A DNA stretch of 64,000 nucleotides from UBA1858 sp045106935 (GTDB lineage Bacteria > Pseudomonadota > Gammaproteobacteria > UBA4575), in the NCBI GenBank assembly GCA_045106935.1, contig JBGCFN010000016.1, positions 1-64,000 on the forward strand. Direction: 5' to 3'. The position numbers and the translations under genes are program-made. Positions within the stretch are counted from its first letter, which is position 1. The number at the start of each line of letters is the position of its first letter. This document shows positions 27,054-34,536 of this stretch, in pieces. The notes below the pieces were generated by a model. The model saw only the letters and a program-made list of their open reading frames with translations, had not been told where the DNA came from and did not search any database.

Positions 27054-27365
27054 ATACGTTTTTTTTCGATTACTTTAATTTTTTTAAAAATATATAAAAT
27101 ATTTGCTTTAAACATAGCAAACTTACTTTTATTTGTTGTTATGTTAAAAAATAAAGTGTTTTTTGATGTTATTTGAATAAAATTTTATGTTTTTAGCTAA
27201 AAATGTTTCATAAAACGAAACGTATTTTTGTTTTTTATATAACTAAAATAAAAACTACTGACGAAAAGTTTAAAAAACAATATAAAAAAACTAGTAATTT
27301 TTAGTCTATTGTTTATACTCACGTCGTCAAAAAACGTTAACGTTAAAGTTTTGGAGGAATAAAAG
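27054..27365 (+). other. AT-rich intergenic region before the histone-like gene
   Basis: 312 bp without a gene on either strand. It consists almost wholly of A and T tracts (many runs of four to seven) until about 27320. Near its end are a TATACT hexamer at 27314-27319, a possible -10; a perfect 12-bp palindrome AACGTTAACGTT at 27333-27344; and the strong ribosome site G-G-A-G-G at 27353-27357. A GTTTC/GAAAC inverted pair lies at 27205-27221. The A-tracts suggest bent DNA and a large upstream control region for the KRKTA protein. I could find no sRNA. Confidence 0.5.
27333..27344. promoter_or_regulatory. Perfect 12-bp palindrome upstream of histone-like gene
   Basis: AACGTTAACGTT, identical to its reverse complement. 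It lies 14 bp downstream of the possible -10 TATACT and about 9 bp before the ribosome site, so a repressor there, or autorepression, could block transcription. No binding protein can be named from sequence. Confidence 0.35.
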
Positions 27366-27722
27366 ATGGCCGTCAAACGCAAAACTGCGAAACGAAAGAC
27401 TGCTAAACGCAAAGCACCTGCTAAGCGTAAAGCGGTAAGAAAGACTGCTAAACGCAAAACTACTGCTAAGCGTAAAACAGCTAAGCGTAAAACTGCTAAG
27501 CGCAAAACAGTTAAGAAAAAGACTGCTAAGCGTAAAACAGCTAAACGCAAAACTGCTAAGCGCAAAACAGTCAAGAAAAAGACTGCTAAGCGTAAAACTG
27601 CGAAGCGTAAAACTGCTAAGCGCAAAACAGTCAAGAAAAAGACTGCTAAGCGTAAAACTGCTAAACGCAAAACAGTTAAGAAAAAGACTGCTAAGCGTAA
27701 AACAGCTAAGAAAAGACGCTAG
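27366..27722 (+). CDS. Histone H1-like lysine/arginine-rich repeat protein
   Basis: 118 residues, made almost only of K, R, T, A and V. The repeating unit is A-K-R-K-T, with a variant T-V-K-K-K-T; from residue 46 the order becomes a 20-residue unit (T-V-K-K-K then three A-K-R-K-T-like units) that recurs twice and in shortened form. It ends K-K-R-R. This resembles bacterial H1/Hc2-type and AlgP-like tails, and would be a disordered DNA- or RNA-compacting protein. The ribosome site G-G-A-G-G eight bases before the ATG is the strongest in this part of the window, so it is probably made in large amounts. A strong terminator follows at once. The reverse-strand reading frame (rich in L, A, V, F) is an artefact of the repeat. 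Confidence 0.85.
   Translation: MAVKRKTAKRKTAKRKAPAKRKAVRKTAKRKTTAKRKTAKRKTAKRKTVKKKTAKRKTAKRKTAKRKTVKKKTAKRKTAKRKTAKRKTVKKKTAKRKTAKRKTVKKKTAKRKTAKKRR
27504..27711 (+). repeat. 60-bp tandem repeat within the histone-like gene
   Basis: Copies begin at 27504, 27564, 27624 (shortened to 45 bp) and 27669 (partial). Each starts with A-A-A-A-C-A-G-T-(T/C)-A-A-G and is built from 15-bp subunits coding A-K-R-K-T. Differences between copies are mainly synonymous third-base changes, so copy number is likely to vary between strains by slippage or unequal exchange. Confidence 0.85.
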
Positions 27723-27740
27723 ATTAAGCTGCTTTTCATT

Positions 27741-27770
27741 AAAAGGGTCCTTTTTAGGACCCTTTTTTTT
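27741..27770. terminator. Bidirectional intrinsic terminator
   Basis: Stem AAAAGGGTCC with GGACCCTTTT around a six-base loop, then a further T run. The A run on the left makes it usable on the minus strand too. It separates the histone-like gene (plus) from the end of ilvA (minus). Confidence 0.9.
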
Positions 27771-27774
27771 GGCT

Positions 27775-29328
27775 TTATTTTAAGAATAAACGATAAATTG
27801 GATTACTCGTTTCATCATAAAATGAGTAACCCAGATTTAATAAAAATTGTTTAAATTCATCGATTTCAGCATCTGGGACTTGTGCACCAATTAGCACTCT
27901 TCCAAATGCAGCACCATGGTTGCGATAATGAAACAAGGTAATATTCCATTGCGCACCCATCAAAGATAAAAATTTCAGCAGAGCACCAGGCCTCTCAGGG
28001 AATTCGAAACGATATATCAGCTCATCCTTTAATTCAGGAGAACGACCTCCCACCATATGACGAAGATGCAGCTTTGCCATTTCATTATCTGATAAATCAC
28101 AAACTGGATAACCTTGATTGGATAGCATAGTGATCATTGTCGGTTTTTCTTCGATAGCATTTTGAAATTTAATGCCGACAAAGATATGTGCTTCATCATC
28201 ACTTGCGTAGCGATAGTTGAATTCACTAATGCTATGTTCACCAATTAGACCACAGAACTTATAGAAGCTGCCTTTCTTTTCAGGAATTGTGACTGCAAAC
28301 AGCCCCTCTCTACCTTCACCAAGCTCTGTACGCTCAGTAACATGTCTCAGTCGATCAAAATTAATATTAGCGCCACTATTGATGGCGACTAAATTTAAAT
28401 TTTTACATTGTTCACGCTGACTATATTTTTTAACTCCAGCCACAGCTAACGCACCCGCGGCCTCTGAAACAACACGTGTATCATCAAATATATCTTTTAT
28501 CGCTGCACAGATTTCGTCAATTGAGACTAAAATTACCTCATCAACATAATCCTTAGCAATTTTGAAGGTGTTCTCTCCGATCTGTTTAACCGCTACACCA
28601 TCTGCAAAAATGCCAACCTGTGGCAATACCACTCGATCACCCGCTTTCATCGCGGAATATAATGTCGATGCATCTTCCGGCTCTACTCCTATTACTTTTG
28701 TCTTTGGAGAGTGTTGCTTGATCCATGCTGCGACACCGGCGATTAACCCTCCTCCTCCGACAGGCACAAACACTGCATCAATATCTTCTTGAAATTGATC
28801 CAATAGTTCTTTTCCTATCGTTCCTTGCCCAGCAATTACTTCAACGTCATCATAGGGGTGTATAAACACGCGCTTTGTTTGTTCTGCTAGCTCATAGGCA
28901 TACTCACAAGCCTCATCATAATTGTCACCAGACAATACAACCTCAGCGCCCATTGATTTCACGGAGTCAACTTTAATCGCAGGTGTGGTGACAGGCATGA
29001 TAATTTGTGCATTAATCTTCAGTCGTTGAGCGGCAAGCGCAACCCCCTGGGCGTGATTCCCCGCAGACGCAGCAATGATACCAGCAGCTTGTTGGTCATC
29101 ATCTAGATGACTAATTTTGTTATAAGCGCCTCGCAACTTAAACGAAAAAACACTTTGCTGATCTTCTCGCTTCAGCCAAATATTATTTTCTAAACGCTTG
29201 GACAATGATTTTGCAAAATTCAATGCGGAAATTTCTGCCACATCATAGACAGATGCATTAGAAATCATCTCATTGACCTGAGTTAGACTATATTCGGTGA
29301 TATGATTAGACACCTTTGAATTTTTCAC
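27775..29328 (-). CDS. ilvA: Threonine deaminase (threonine ammonia-lyase, biosynthetic)
   Basis: PLP enzyme making 2-oxobutanoate, the first committed step to isoleucine. 517 residues, matching the feedback-regulated biosynthetic form with two C-terminal ACT-like regulatory domains. The Schiff-base lysine is K64 in V-F-S-F-K-L-R-G-A-Y; the phosphate loop is V-G-G-G-G-L-I-A-G near 192-200; S-A-G-N-H-A-Q-G is near 89-96. Regulatory domains run from about 335 (F-A-V-T-I-P-E-K-K-G-S-F) and about 430 (R-F-E-F-P-E-R-P-G-A-L). Other ilv genes are not near. Divergent from rpiA with a 59-bp gap. Confidence 0.97.
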   Translation of the reverse strand: MKNSKVSNHITEYSLTQVNEMISNASVYDVAEISALNFAKSLSKRLENNIWLKREDQQSVFSFKLRGAYNKISHLDDDQQAAGIIAASAGNHAQGVALAAQRLKINAQIIMPVTTPAIKVDSVKSMGAEVVLSGDNYDEACEYAYELAEQTKRVFIHPYDDVEVIAGQGTIGKELLDQFQEDIDAVFVPVGGGGLIAGVAAWIKQHSPKTKVIGVEPEDASTLYSAMKAGDRVVLPQVGIFADGVAVKQIGENTFKIAKDYVDEVILVSIDEICAAIKDIFDDTRVVSEAAGALAVAGVKKYSQREQCKNLNLVAINSGANINFDRLRHVTERTELGEGREGLFAVTIPEKKGSFYKFCGLIGEHSISEFNYRYASDDEAHIFVGIKFQNAIEEKPTMITMLSNQGYPVCDLSDNEMAKLHLRHMVGGRSPELKDELIYRFEFPERPGALLKFLSLMGAQWNITLFHYRNHGAAFGRVLIGAQVPDAEIDEFKQFLLNLGYSFYDETSNPIYRLFLK

Positions 29329-29387
29329 GATTTTATTACGCCTTTACAATGCTGTATTTGTAGTTACTTTATTAACGAGCATACTTT

Positions 29388-30041
29388 ATGGATATTAACG
29401 ACAAAAAGAAGTTAGCCGCTGAAGCTGCGGTTGATTATATACAAATTGGTGATGTAATCGGAGTTGGAACTGGTTCAACCGCAAATTACTTTATCGATGC
29501 CTTGGCTAACCTTAAAGGTAAGATTGATGGCGCGGTGGCTAGCTCCGTTGCCAGTGAAGAGCGCCTGAAATCTCATGGTATTCGTGTATTGGAGCTAAAC
29601 GCGACAGGGCAACTACCGATTTATGTGGATGGCGCCGATGAAGCGACACAGCAACGGTCATTAATTAAAGGCGGCGGCGGTGCTCACACACGCGAAAAAA
29701 TAGTCGCTAACGCAAGTAATAAATTTATCTGTATCGCGGATGATACAAAATTAGTTGGCACGCTAGGAAAATTCCCTTTACCTCTTGAAGTGATTCCTAT
29801 GGCACGTAGCTCTGCATCTCGAGAAATGGTCAAACTAGGGGGTGTCCCGGAGCTTAGAGAAGGATTTACGACGGATAATGGCAATATTATTATTGATGTG
29901 CATAACCTTGAAATTTTAGAACCGATTAAAATGGAATTAGATATAAGTGCCATGGCAGGCATCGTCACCGTCGGTATATTTGCCATTCGCCCTGCTGACG
30001 TTCTATTGCTGGGTACTGACAACGGATTAAAAACCATTTAA
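29388..30041 (+). CDS. rpiA: Ribose-5-phosphate isomerase A
   Basis: Interconverts ribose-5-phosphate and ribulose-5-phosphate. 217 residues, typical. Landmarks: G-V-G-T-G-S-T-A at about 24-31 for phosphate, D-G-A-D-E at about 84-88 with the catalytic acid, and K-G-G-G-G-A-H-T-R-E-K near 95-105 with the catalytic glutamate and lysine. With rpe (41943) and tkt (61367) the window encodes three enzymes of the nonoxidative pentose phosphate (or Calvin) interconversions. An aldolase gene follows after 4 bp. Confidence 0.97.
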   Translation: MDINDKKKLAAEAAVDYIQIGDVIGVGTGSTANYFIDALANLKGKIDGAVASSVASEERLKSHGIRVLELNATGQLPIYVDGADEATQQRSLIKGGGGAHTREKIVANASNKFICIADDTKLVGTLGKFPLPLEVIPMARSSASREMVKLGGVPELREGFTTDNGNIIIDVHNLEILEPIKMELDISAMAGIVTVGIFAIRPADVLLLGTDNGLKTI

Positions 30042-30045
30042 ATTT

Positions 30046-30798
30046 ATGTCTAGTTCATTTAGAAATCGACTCTTATCCAATGAAACATTAATTGGCACAC
30101 TCGTCGCCACACCTAGTCCTGAAATTGTTGAGCTTCTCGCGTCTTTGGACTTCGATTGGTTGTTTATTGATGCTGAACACGGTGCATTCGGCCCTGAACA
30201 AATCGTTTCATTGTTGCAGGCTGCTCATGATTGTCCTTGTTTGGTCAGAATTCCTGGTCCTGATGAAGCTTGGATTAAAAAAGTGTTAGATGCAGGCGCT
30301 GCCGGCATCATCGTCCCACAAATCAATACGCTGGAAGAGGCTAACGCTGTGGTTAATTACTCTAAGTATCCGCCACAGGGGAAAAGAGGCGTCGGTTTGG
30401 GTCGTGCACATGGTTATGGCAAAGAATTTTCTTCTTATTTAGATAATGCCAATGAAGAGACAGTCATTGTCTTACAAGCCGAAACAAAAGATATTCTTAA
30501 CTGCATTGAAGACATCTCAGCAATAGATGCTGTTGACGCGATCTTAATTGGCCCATACGATCTTTCTGCAAGTTTAGGGCACATGGGTGACATATCTCAC
30601 TCTGCAGTACAGAGCGCAATTGAGAGCGTTAAACAAGCATGTTCAAATCAGAATACACAATTAGGTATATTTGGCGTCTGCGCCGACAACGTTGCGCCCT
30701 ATAAAGCGATGGGTTTTACACTTCTTACAGTGGGAGTTGATACATTGTTTGTGCAATCCGCCGCCACTGCTGAATTACAATCACTACGTAACGCTTAA
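30046..30798 (+). CDS. HpcH/HpaI family class II aldolase
   Basis: 250 residues, a metal-dependent pyruvate aldolase that cleaves 2-keto-3-deoxy acids or condenses pyruvate-like donors with an aldehyde. Signs: D-W-L-F-I-D-A-E-H-G near 34-43 (the E-H pair), R-I-P-G-P-D-E-A near 66, D-A-G-A-A-G-I-I-V-P-Q near 81-91, V-L-Q-A-E-T near 144-149 (metal glutamate) and G-P-Y-D-L-S near 170-175 (metal aspartate). Substrate cannot be told; related enzymes act on 2-dehydro-3-deoxyglucarate or on 4-hydroxy-2-oxoheptanedioate. It starts 4 bp after rpiA and is surely co-transcribed with it. Confidence 0.9.
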   Translation: MSSSFRNRLLSNETLIGTLVATPSPEIVELLASLDFDWLFIDAEHGAFGPEQIVSLLQAAHDCPCLVRIPGPDEAWIKKVLDAGAAGIIVPQINTLEEANAVVNYSKYPPQGKRGVGLGRAHGYGKEFSSYLDNANEETVIVLQAETKDILNCIEDISAIDAVDAILIGPYDLSASLGHMGDISHSAVQSAIESVKQACSNQNTQLGIFGVCADNVAPYKAMGFTLLTVGVDTLFVQSAATAELQSLRNA

Positions 30799-30834
30799 AT
30801 TAAAGTTACTTTTCGCTTCTTTTAGTTAAGCTTA

Positions 30835-31215
30835 ATGAAAAATAACAAAATTATTTTTGAAATTGGGCGCATAAAATTTACCGCGCTTGCACGCGATACG
30901 CCTACTGCTAAGCTTATTTTAGATGCGTTACCTATTCAATCTAGCGCACAAACCTGGGGCGAAGAAGTTTATTTTTCAACTTCTATCAACGCAGAATTAG
31001 AAAGTGATGCACGTGATATTGTCAATCTGGGTGAAATTGCCTTTTGGGTAGAGGGAGGTTGTATAGCAATTGGATTTGGTCCGACGCCCATTTCACAAGA
31101 TGATGAAATAAGATTAGCAGCAGCAACCAATATTTGGGCTGATGCTGAAGGTGATGTGCGTGAACTAATTAATGCGCATTCACAGGATAGAGTTTTTGTT
31201 GATTGGGCTTCGTAA
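30835..31215 (+). CDS. Cyclophilin-like fold protein (TM1367 family)
   Basis: 126 residues. The sequence fits the small beta-barrel family of TM1367: F-T-A-L-A-R-D-T-P-T-A-K near the N-terminus, T-W-G-E-E-V-Y-F-S-T near 40, the signature F-W-V-E-G-G-C-I-A-I-G-F-G-P-T near 70-84, and a polar helix ending. No cysteine motif, no signal. The family has the fold of cyclophilin but no proven isomerase activity and no assigned function. Co-directional with rpiA and the aldolase, 36 bp away, so it may belong to that operon. Confidence 0.85.
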   Translation: MKNNKIIFEIGRIKFTALARDTPTAKLILDALPIQSSAQTWGEEVYFSTSINAELESDARDIVNLGEIAFWVEGGCIAIGFGPTPISQDDEIRLAAATNIWADAEGDVRELINAHSQDRVFVDWAS

Positions 31216-31217
31216 CT

Positions 31218-31763
31218 CTATTTTTTAATTTTTGTATATTTTGTTCCCGCCAGTGACACATCAATCATTAAACCTTTATTACCAAATACAAAGGCGACAA
31301 TAGGGTCAGAAATATTAGTCGAATCAATTGAGCCGCCTGCTCCAGCATCAGCAATAGCAATAGAGCCATCTACGCCTACTTCCCATCCAGAACTATTTCT
31401 AAACTTTCTAAGCGCCTCATCATCTAGAAAAACAATTATTATTGACTTTGTTTGTGCTCCGAATTGGAATCCAAACGACGCACCGGTGGTTCGATAGTAG
31501 TTAATATTTTTATTATTAATCCGTAATGCACCTTCACCAAATTCGCCACCTATAAAGAATCCAGCTTTCACTATATTAGGGAAAACCAACACGCCTTTTG
31601 CATTGGCGAGAAATTCTCTACCTTCTTTGACACGCTCATTAAAAATCTCAATTGCAGCATCTACTCGAATATCAATTTCTTCAGCACTGGCTGCATAGGA
31701 CGATTGCATTAGTAGCAAGCTAAGCAATAGAAATAGCAAGATGTTTGTTGTCAATTTTTTCAT
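31218..31763 (-). CDS. YSC84/SYLF-domain lipid-binding protein
   Basis: 181 residues, exported: a signal peptide runs to about residue 25 (S-S-Y-A-A-S). The SYLF (Ysc84) domain fills the rest: F-L-A-N-A-K-G-V-L-V-F-P-N-I-V-K near 50-65, G-F-F-I-G-G-E-F-G-E-G, the hydrophobic S-I-I-I-V-F-L-D-D, and S-I-A-I-A-D-A-G-A-G-G near 130. Eukaryotic SYLF proteins bind phosphoinositides; bacterial ones are periplasmic and of unknown role. It ends two bases from the stop of the cyclophilin-like gene, convergent. Confidence 0.88.
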   Translation of the reverse strand: MKKLTTNILLFLLLSLLLMQSSYAASAEEIDIRVDAAIEIFNERVKEGREFLANAKGVLVFPNIVKAGFFIGGEFGEGALRINNKNINYYRTTGASFGFQFGAQTKSIIIVFLDDEALRKFRNSSGWEVGVDGSIAIADAGAGGSIDSTNISDPIVAFVFGNKGLMIDVSLAGTKYTKIKK

Positions 31764-31844
31764 ATTTTCGTTACCTTAATTCTCGTACGAACAGCATATA
31801 GTCTGTTGGCTGCATTGTAATAACAAAAACAGAAAGTAGGTATC

Positions 31845-31873
31845 AAAAAAATGGGCTGCAAGAGCAGCCCATT
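31845..31873 (-). terminator. Intrinsic terminator of rplM-rpsI
   Basis: Stem ATGGGCTGC with GCAGCCCAT, loop of four, followed on the minus strand by a T run (A run at 31845-31850 on plus). It lies 26 bp past the rpsI stop. Confidence 0.9.
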
Positions 31874-31898
31874 TTCAAATATACCATTCTCAATACGT

Positions 31899-32291
31899 TT
31901 AACGTTTTGAGAACTGCTCTTTCTTACGTGCTTTGCGTAGCCCCACTTTCTTACGCTCAACTTCTCGCGCATCACGAGTAAGAAAGCCACCTTGTCTTAA
32001 GGAAGGACGTAATTCTTCATCATACTTTAACAATGCTCTCGCAATACCAAGTTGAATTGCCCCAGCTTGCCCATTCATGCCACCACCTTTAACCATAATA
32101 TTCAGGTCAAATTTACTGTCTAGCTCGGTTGCCTGAAGTGGTTGACGAATAATTCGACGCGAGGTCTCTCGTCCAAAATATTTCTCATCTGGACGTGAAT
32201 TAATCATTATTTGACCTTTGCCCGGCGTTAAATAAACGCGTGCTGATGAGCTTTTTCTGCGGCCTGTGCCGTAATATTGTGTTGTTGCCAT
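31899..32291 (-). CDS. rpsI: 30S ribosomal protein S9
   Basis: 130 residues, as in E. coli. Begins with Y-Y-G-T-G-R-R-K-S-S-S-A-R-V, the family opening, has V-K-G-G-G-M-N-G-Q-A-G-A near 67-78, and ends in K-K-E-Q-F-S-K-R, the tail that reaches the ribosomal P site. Paired with rplM 13 bp upstream, the universal order. Confidence 0.98.
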   Translation of the reverse strand: MATTQYYGTGRRKSSSARVYLTPGKGQIMINSRPDEKYFGRETSRRIIRQPLQATELDSKFDLNIMVKGGGMNGQAGAIQLGIARALLKYDEELRPSLRQGGFLTRDAREVERKKVGLRKARKKEQFSKR

Positions 32292-32304
32292 TATTGTTTT
32301 TAAC

Positions 32305-32733
32305 CTAGATTTCTAGTGGTTCAGGCTGTTGAGATTGGTGAATATGTTCAGGACCTGCAAACACCTTTAACTTTTTAAACATTGCACGGCCTAAAGGGTT
32401 CTTAGGTAACATGCCCTTTACTGACGTTTCAATGACTCGCTCAGGATGATCATTCATAAGGTCACTAAGATTGGTCTTTTTCATATTACCAATATGGCCT
32501 GTATGGTGATAATACATTTTATCCTGCATTTTATTACCTGTAACACGGATCTTCTCAGCATTGATCACGACGATATAATCACCGGTATCTACATGAGGGG
32601 TGTACTCAGGCTTATGCTTGCCACGCAATCTACGGGCAATTTCTGTTGATAGTCGACCTAGCGTCTTATCAGTGGCATCAACGATGAACCATTGACGACT
32701 CACTTCTGCGGGTTTTGCACTAAACGTTTTCAT
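32305..32733 (-). CDS. rplM: 50S ribosomal protein L13
   Basis: 142 residues from the ATG at 32733, the E. coli length; an in-frame start at 32793 would add 20 residues that overlap the likely promoter and have no homology. The start M-K-T-F-S-A-K, then W-F-I-V-D-A-T-D-K-T-L-G-R-L and H-V-D-T-G-D-Y-I-V-V-I-N-A are diagnostic. In E. coli the rplM leader RNA is bound by L13 for autoregulation; I could not prove a similar structure here. Confidence 0.98.
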   Translation of the reverse strand: MKTFSAKPAEVSRQWFIVDATDKTLGRLSTEIARRLRGKHKPEYTPHVDTGDYIVVINAEKIRVTGNKMQDKMYYHHTGHIGNMKKTNLSDLMNDHPERVIETSVKGMLPKNPLGRAMFKKLKVFAGPEHIHQSQQPEPLEI

Positions 32734-32764
32734 TTTAAATTCAAGAATATATCGAAGGCGCGCA

Positions 32765-32793
32765 ATAGTACTAGAGACAGCCGGGCCAGACAA
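32765..32793 (-). promoter_or_regulatory. Likely rplM-rpsI promoter with GC-rich discriminator
   Basis: On the minus strand TTGTCT (32793-32788), a 17-bp spacer and TACTAT (32770-32765), followed at once by T-G-C-G-C-G-C-C. GC-rich discriminators mark promoters held down by ppGpp/DksA, fitting a ribosomal operon. The ATG of rplM is 31 bp past the -10. Confidence 0.6.
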
Positions 32794-32823
32794 GCGTCTA
32801 GACCTATCTCTAATACGATATGC

Positions 32824-32857
32824 AAAAAAAACGCGGTCTTATTGCTAAGACCGCGTT
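32824..32857 (-). terminator. Intrinsic terminator behind the ferredoxin gene
   Basis: Stem AACGCGGTCTTA with TAAGACCGCGTT around four bases, followed on the minus strand by a T run. It separates the ferredoxin transcript from the rplM promoter just downstream. Confidence 0.88.
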
Positions 32858-32970
32858 AAACATACTACCAGGGGTAGATGGAGGAGTAAAAACAAATATA
32901 CGTTAATATTTGAATATGCTCATTTTCTAATATAGGTTACCGTTTGTCAAGATATACAACCGTTTAACGA

Positions 32971-33276
32971 CTAAATTTTTAATCTTTGGACTATTTCCCC
33001 ATTTTCCAAATGGTTATGGACAATCTCCTTAAGATCGTCGACGGAATCATAGCGGTACCAAACTTCATCTGGATACACGACCGCGACAGGGCCCTCATCA
33101 CATCGATCTAAGCACCCCGCTGTATTGATTCTGAGTTTACCTTGACCCGTCAAGCCAAGTTCTTTTGTATAACGTTTAACTTCTTTACGTTTCTCTAGTG
33201 CACCGTATTGCTGACAACACACACCATCTTCGCGTGCGTTTGTACATATGAACATATGGCGTTTGTAGTAGCTCAT
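32971..33276 (-). CDS. Thioredoxin-like [2Fe-2S] ferredoxin
   Basis: 101 residues. Cluster ligands fit the thioredoxin-like ferredoxin pattern: C-T-N-A-R-E near 11 and C-C-Q-Q-Y near 20-21, then N-T-A-G-C-L-D-R-C-D-E-G near 51-62. M-F-I-C-T-N is the family opening. Such proteins carry electrons, or serve as small redox partners, outside the classical adrenodoxin type. Divergent from the glcF-like gene (about 98 bp between starts), which also binds Fe-S clusters. Confidence 0.92.
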   Translation of the reverse strand: MSYYKRHMFICTNAREDGVCCQQYGALEKRKEVKRYTKELGLTGQGKLRINTAGCLDRCDEGPVAVVYPDEVWYRYDSVDDLKEIVHNHLENGEIVQRLKI

Positions 33277-33374
33277 TTACAGAATTCCACAGTGATATTA
33301 GTTTAAAGAGACTGTTGCATGGTTTGTCGTTATTATAATTGCTAAAACGTACGTACCCACAAGCTCTTAATTAT

Positions 33375-34532
33375 ATGCTCTCAGAAGTTAACCTGACTAA
33401 AGCCGCTGATCAATGCGTAATGTGTGGCTTGTGCTTACCGCATTGCCCTACTTATCAAGTGAGTCAACATGAAGCTGAGTCACCGCGAGGACGCATCTCT
33501 TTAGTTAAGGCGTATGCAGAAGGACAATTAAGCGCGAGCATATCGTTAGAAGCTCATTTACAAAGTTGTACAGGATGTATGAAGTGTCAGCAAATATGTC
33601 CGGCGAATGTGCCCTATCAGACTATTATTGATGAGGGACGTCATCTCTACCGAGAGAAACTCACAACTAAATCACGATTAATACAAAAATTATCCCTGTC
33701 TGTATTAACGCATCAGTGGGGGCATCAATTATTAAAGATAAGTCACTTAGTCGCGAATCGGCTACCCATAAAAAACCGTTTTGTTGACTTATTAAGATTT
33801 ATTAACAAGCCTAAATCATTTGCACTGACAGAAGATGCTAAACAATCAATTACTATTTTACCGGGTTGCACAGGTGCTTTGTTCGACCAACAAACCTTGA
33901 CGAGCATTGTAAAGTTATTCTCGAAGCTGAACATAAATGTCGTCATCCCTGACAAGGTGATGTGCTGCGGAGCACTTGCACAACACAGCGGCTACCCTCA
34001 ACAAGCGGGGAAACAAGTGACTGCAATTCATCACTTCTTAAACAAGCAAGGGACCCATGAATTTTTATCCTTTGCTAGCGGATGCGGTCGCCACCTTGAT
34101 GAACATGTCGCGAATAGTCAGTTTAAACATGAAGATATTATTACCTGGTTAACTGGATCCACCCATACTAATACTCTTCAGTTTCAATCATTGACACAAA
34201 GAGTACTGGTACATAAACCTTGCACCTTAAACAATGATAAGCACAATAATGTGCTCGAATTATTAAGGCGGATACCTAGTATCGAATTATTTGAATTTGA
34301 CGACGAACTCATTTGCTGTGGCGCTGGGGGAATGCAACTGATATCCCCTCAAGATAGCAATCACAAATTGATGAGCACTAAAATTGACACTATTCGTCGT
34401 GTACAACCCGACATAATAGTGTCTACAAATATCGGCTGTTCATTAAGTATGCAGCTAGGATTACAAGATGCTGACTTGGACATTAATGTAGTGCATCCGG
34501 TAACATTACTTGCACAACAACTTAAAGCTTAA
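33375..34532 (+). CDS. GlcF-like (Fe-S)-binding oxidoreductase subunit
   Basis: 385 residues from the ATG at 33375; a TTG at 33339 would add 12 residues, and neither has a clear ribosome site. Two ferredoxin-type [4Fe-4S] motifs: C-V-M-C-G-L-C-L-P-H-C-P near 15-26 and C-T-G-C-M-K-C-Q-Q-I-C-P near 66-77. Two cysteine-rich C-C-G domains follow (V-M-C-C-G-A-L-A and L-I-C-C-G-A-G-G-M), the heterodisulfide-reductase-like pattern shared by GlcF, LutA and GlpC. It should pass electrons from a flavoprotein dehydrogenase to the quinone pool. The flavoprotein partners (glcD, glcE) are absent here. coq7 follows 4 bp after its stop. Confidence 0.88.
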   Translation: MLSEVNLTKAADQCVMCGLCLPHCPTYQVSQHEAESPRGRISLVKAYAEGQLSASISLEAHLQSCTGCMKCQQICPANVPYQTIIDEGRHLYREKLTTKSRLIQKLSLSVLTHQWGHQLLKISHLVANRLPIKNRFVDLLRFINKPKSFALTEDAKQSITILPGCTGALFDQQTLTSIVKLFSKLNINVVIPDKVMCCGALAQHSGYPQQAGKQVTAIHHFLNKQGTHEFLSFASGCGRHLDEHVANSQFKHEDIITWLTGSTHTNTLQFQSLTQRVLVHKPCTLNNDKHNNVLELLRRIPSIELFEFDDELICCGAGGMQLISPQDSNHKLMSTKIDTIRRVQPDIIVSTNIGCSLSMQLGLQDADLDINVVHPVTLLAQQLKA

Positions 34533-34536
34533 TTCC

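Noticed and set aside
27197..27670. Long minus-strand frame rich in L, A, V, F opposite the histone-like gene
   Set aside because: It is the reverse complement of the KRKTA repeat (lysine and arginine codons read backwards), has no ribosome site, and no family resemblance.
31760..31990. Minus-strand frame overlapping the end of rpsI
   Set aside because: It lies across the rpsI coding region in another frame and includes the terminator hairpin; no homology is seen.
32734..32793. Longer N-terminus for L13
   Set aside because: The extra 20 residues overlap the likely promoter and are unlike any L13.
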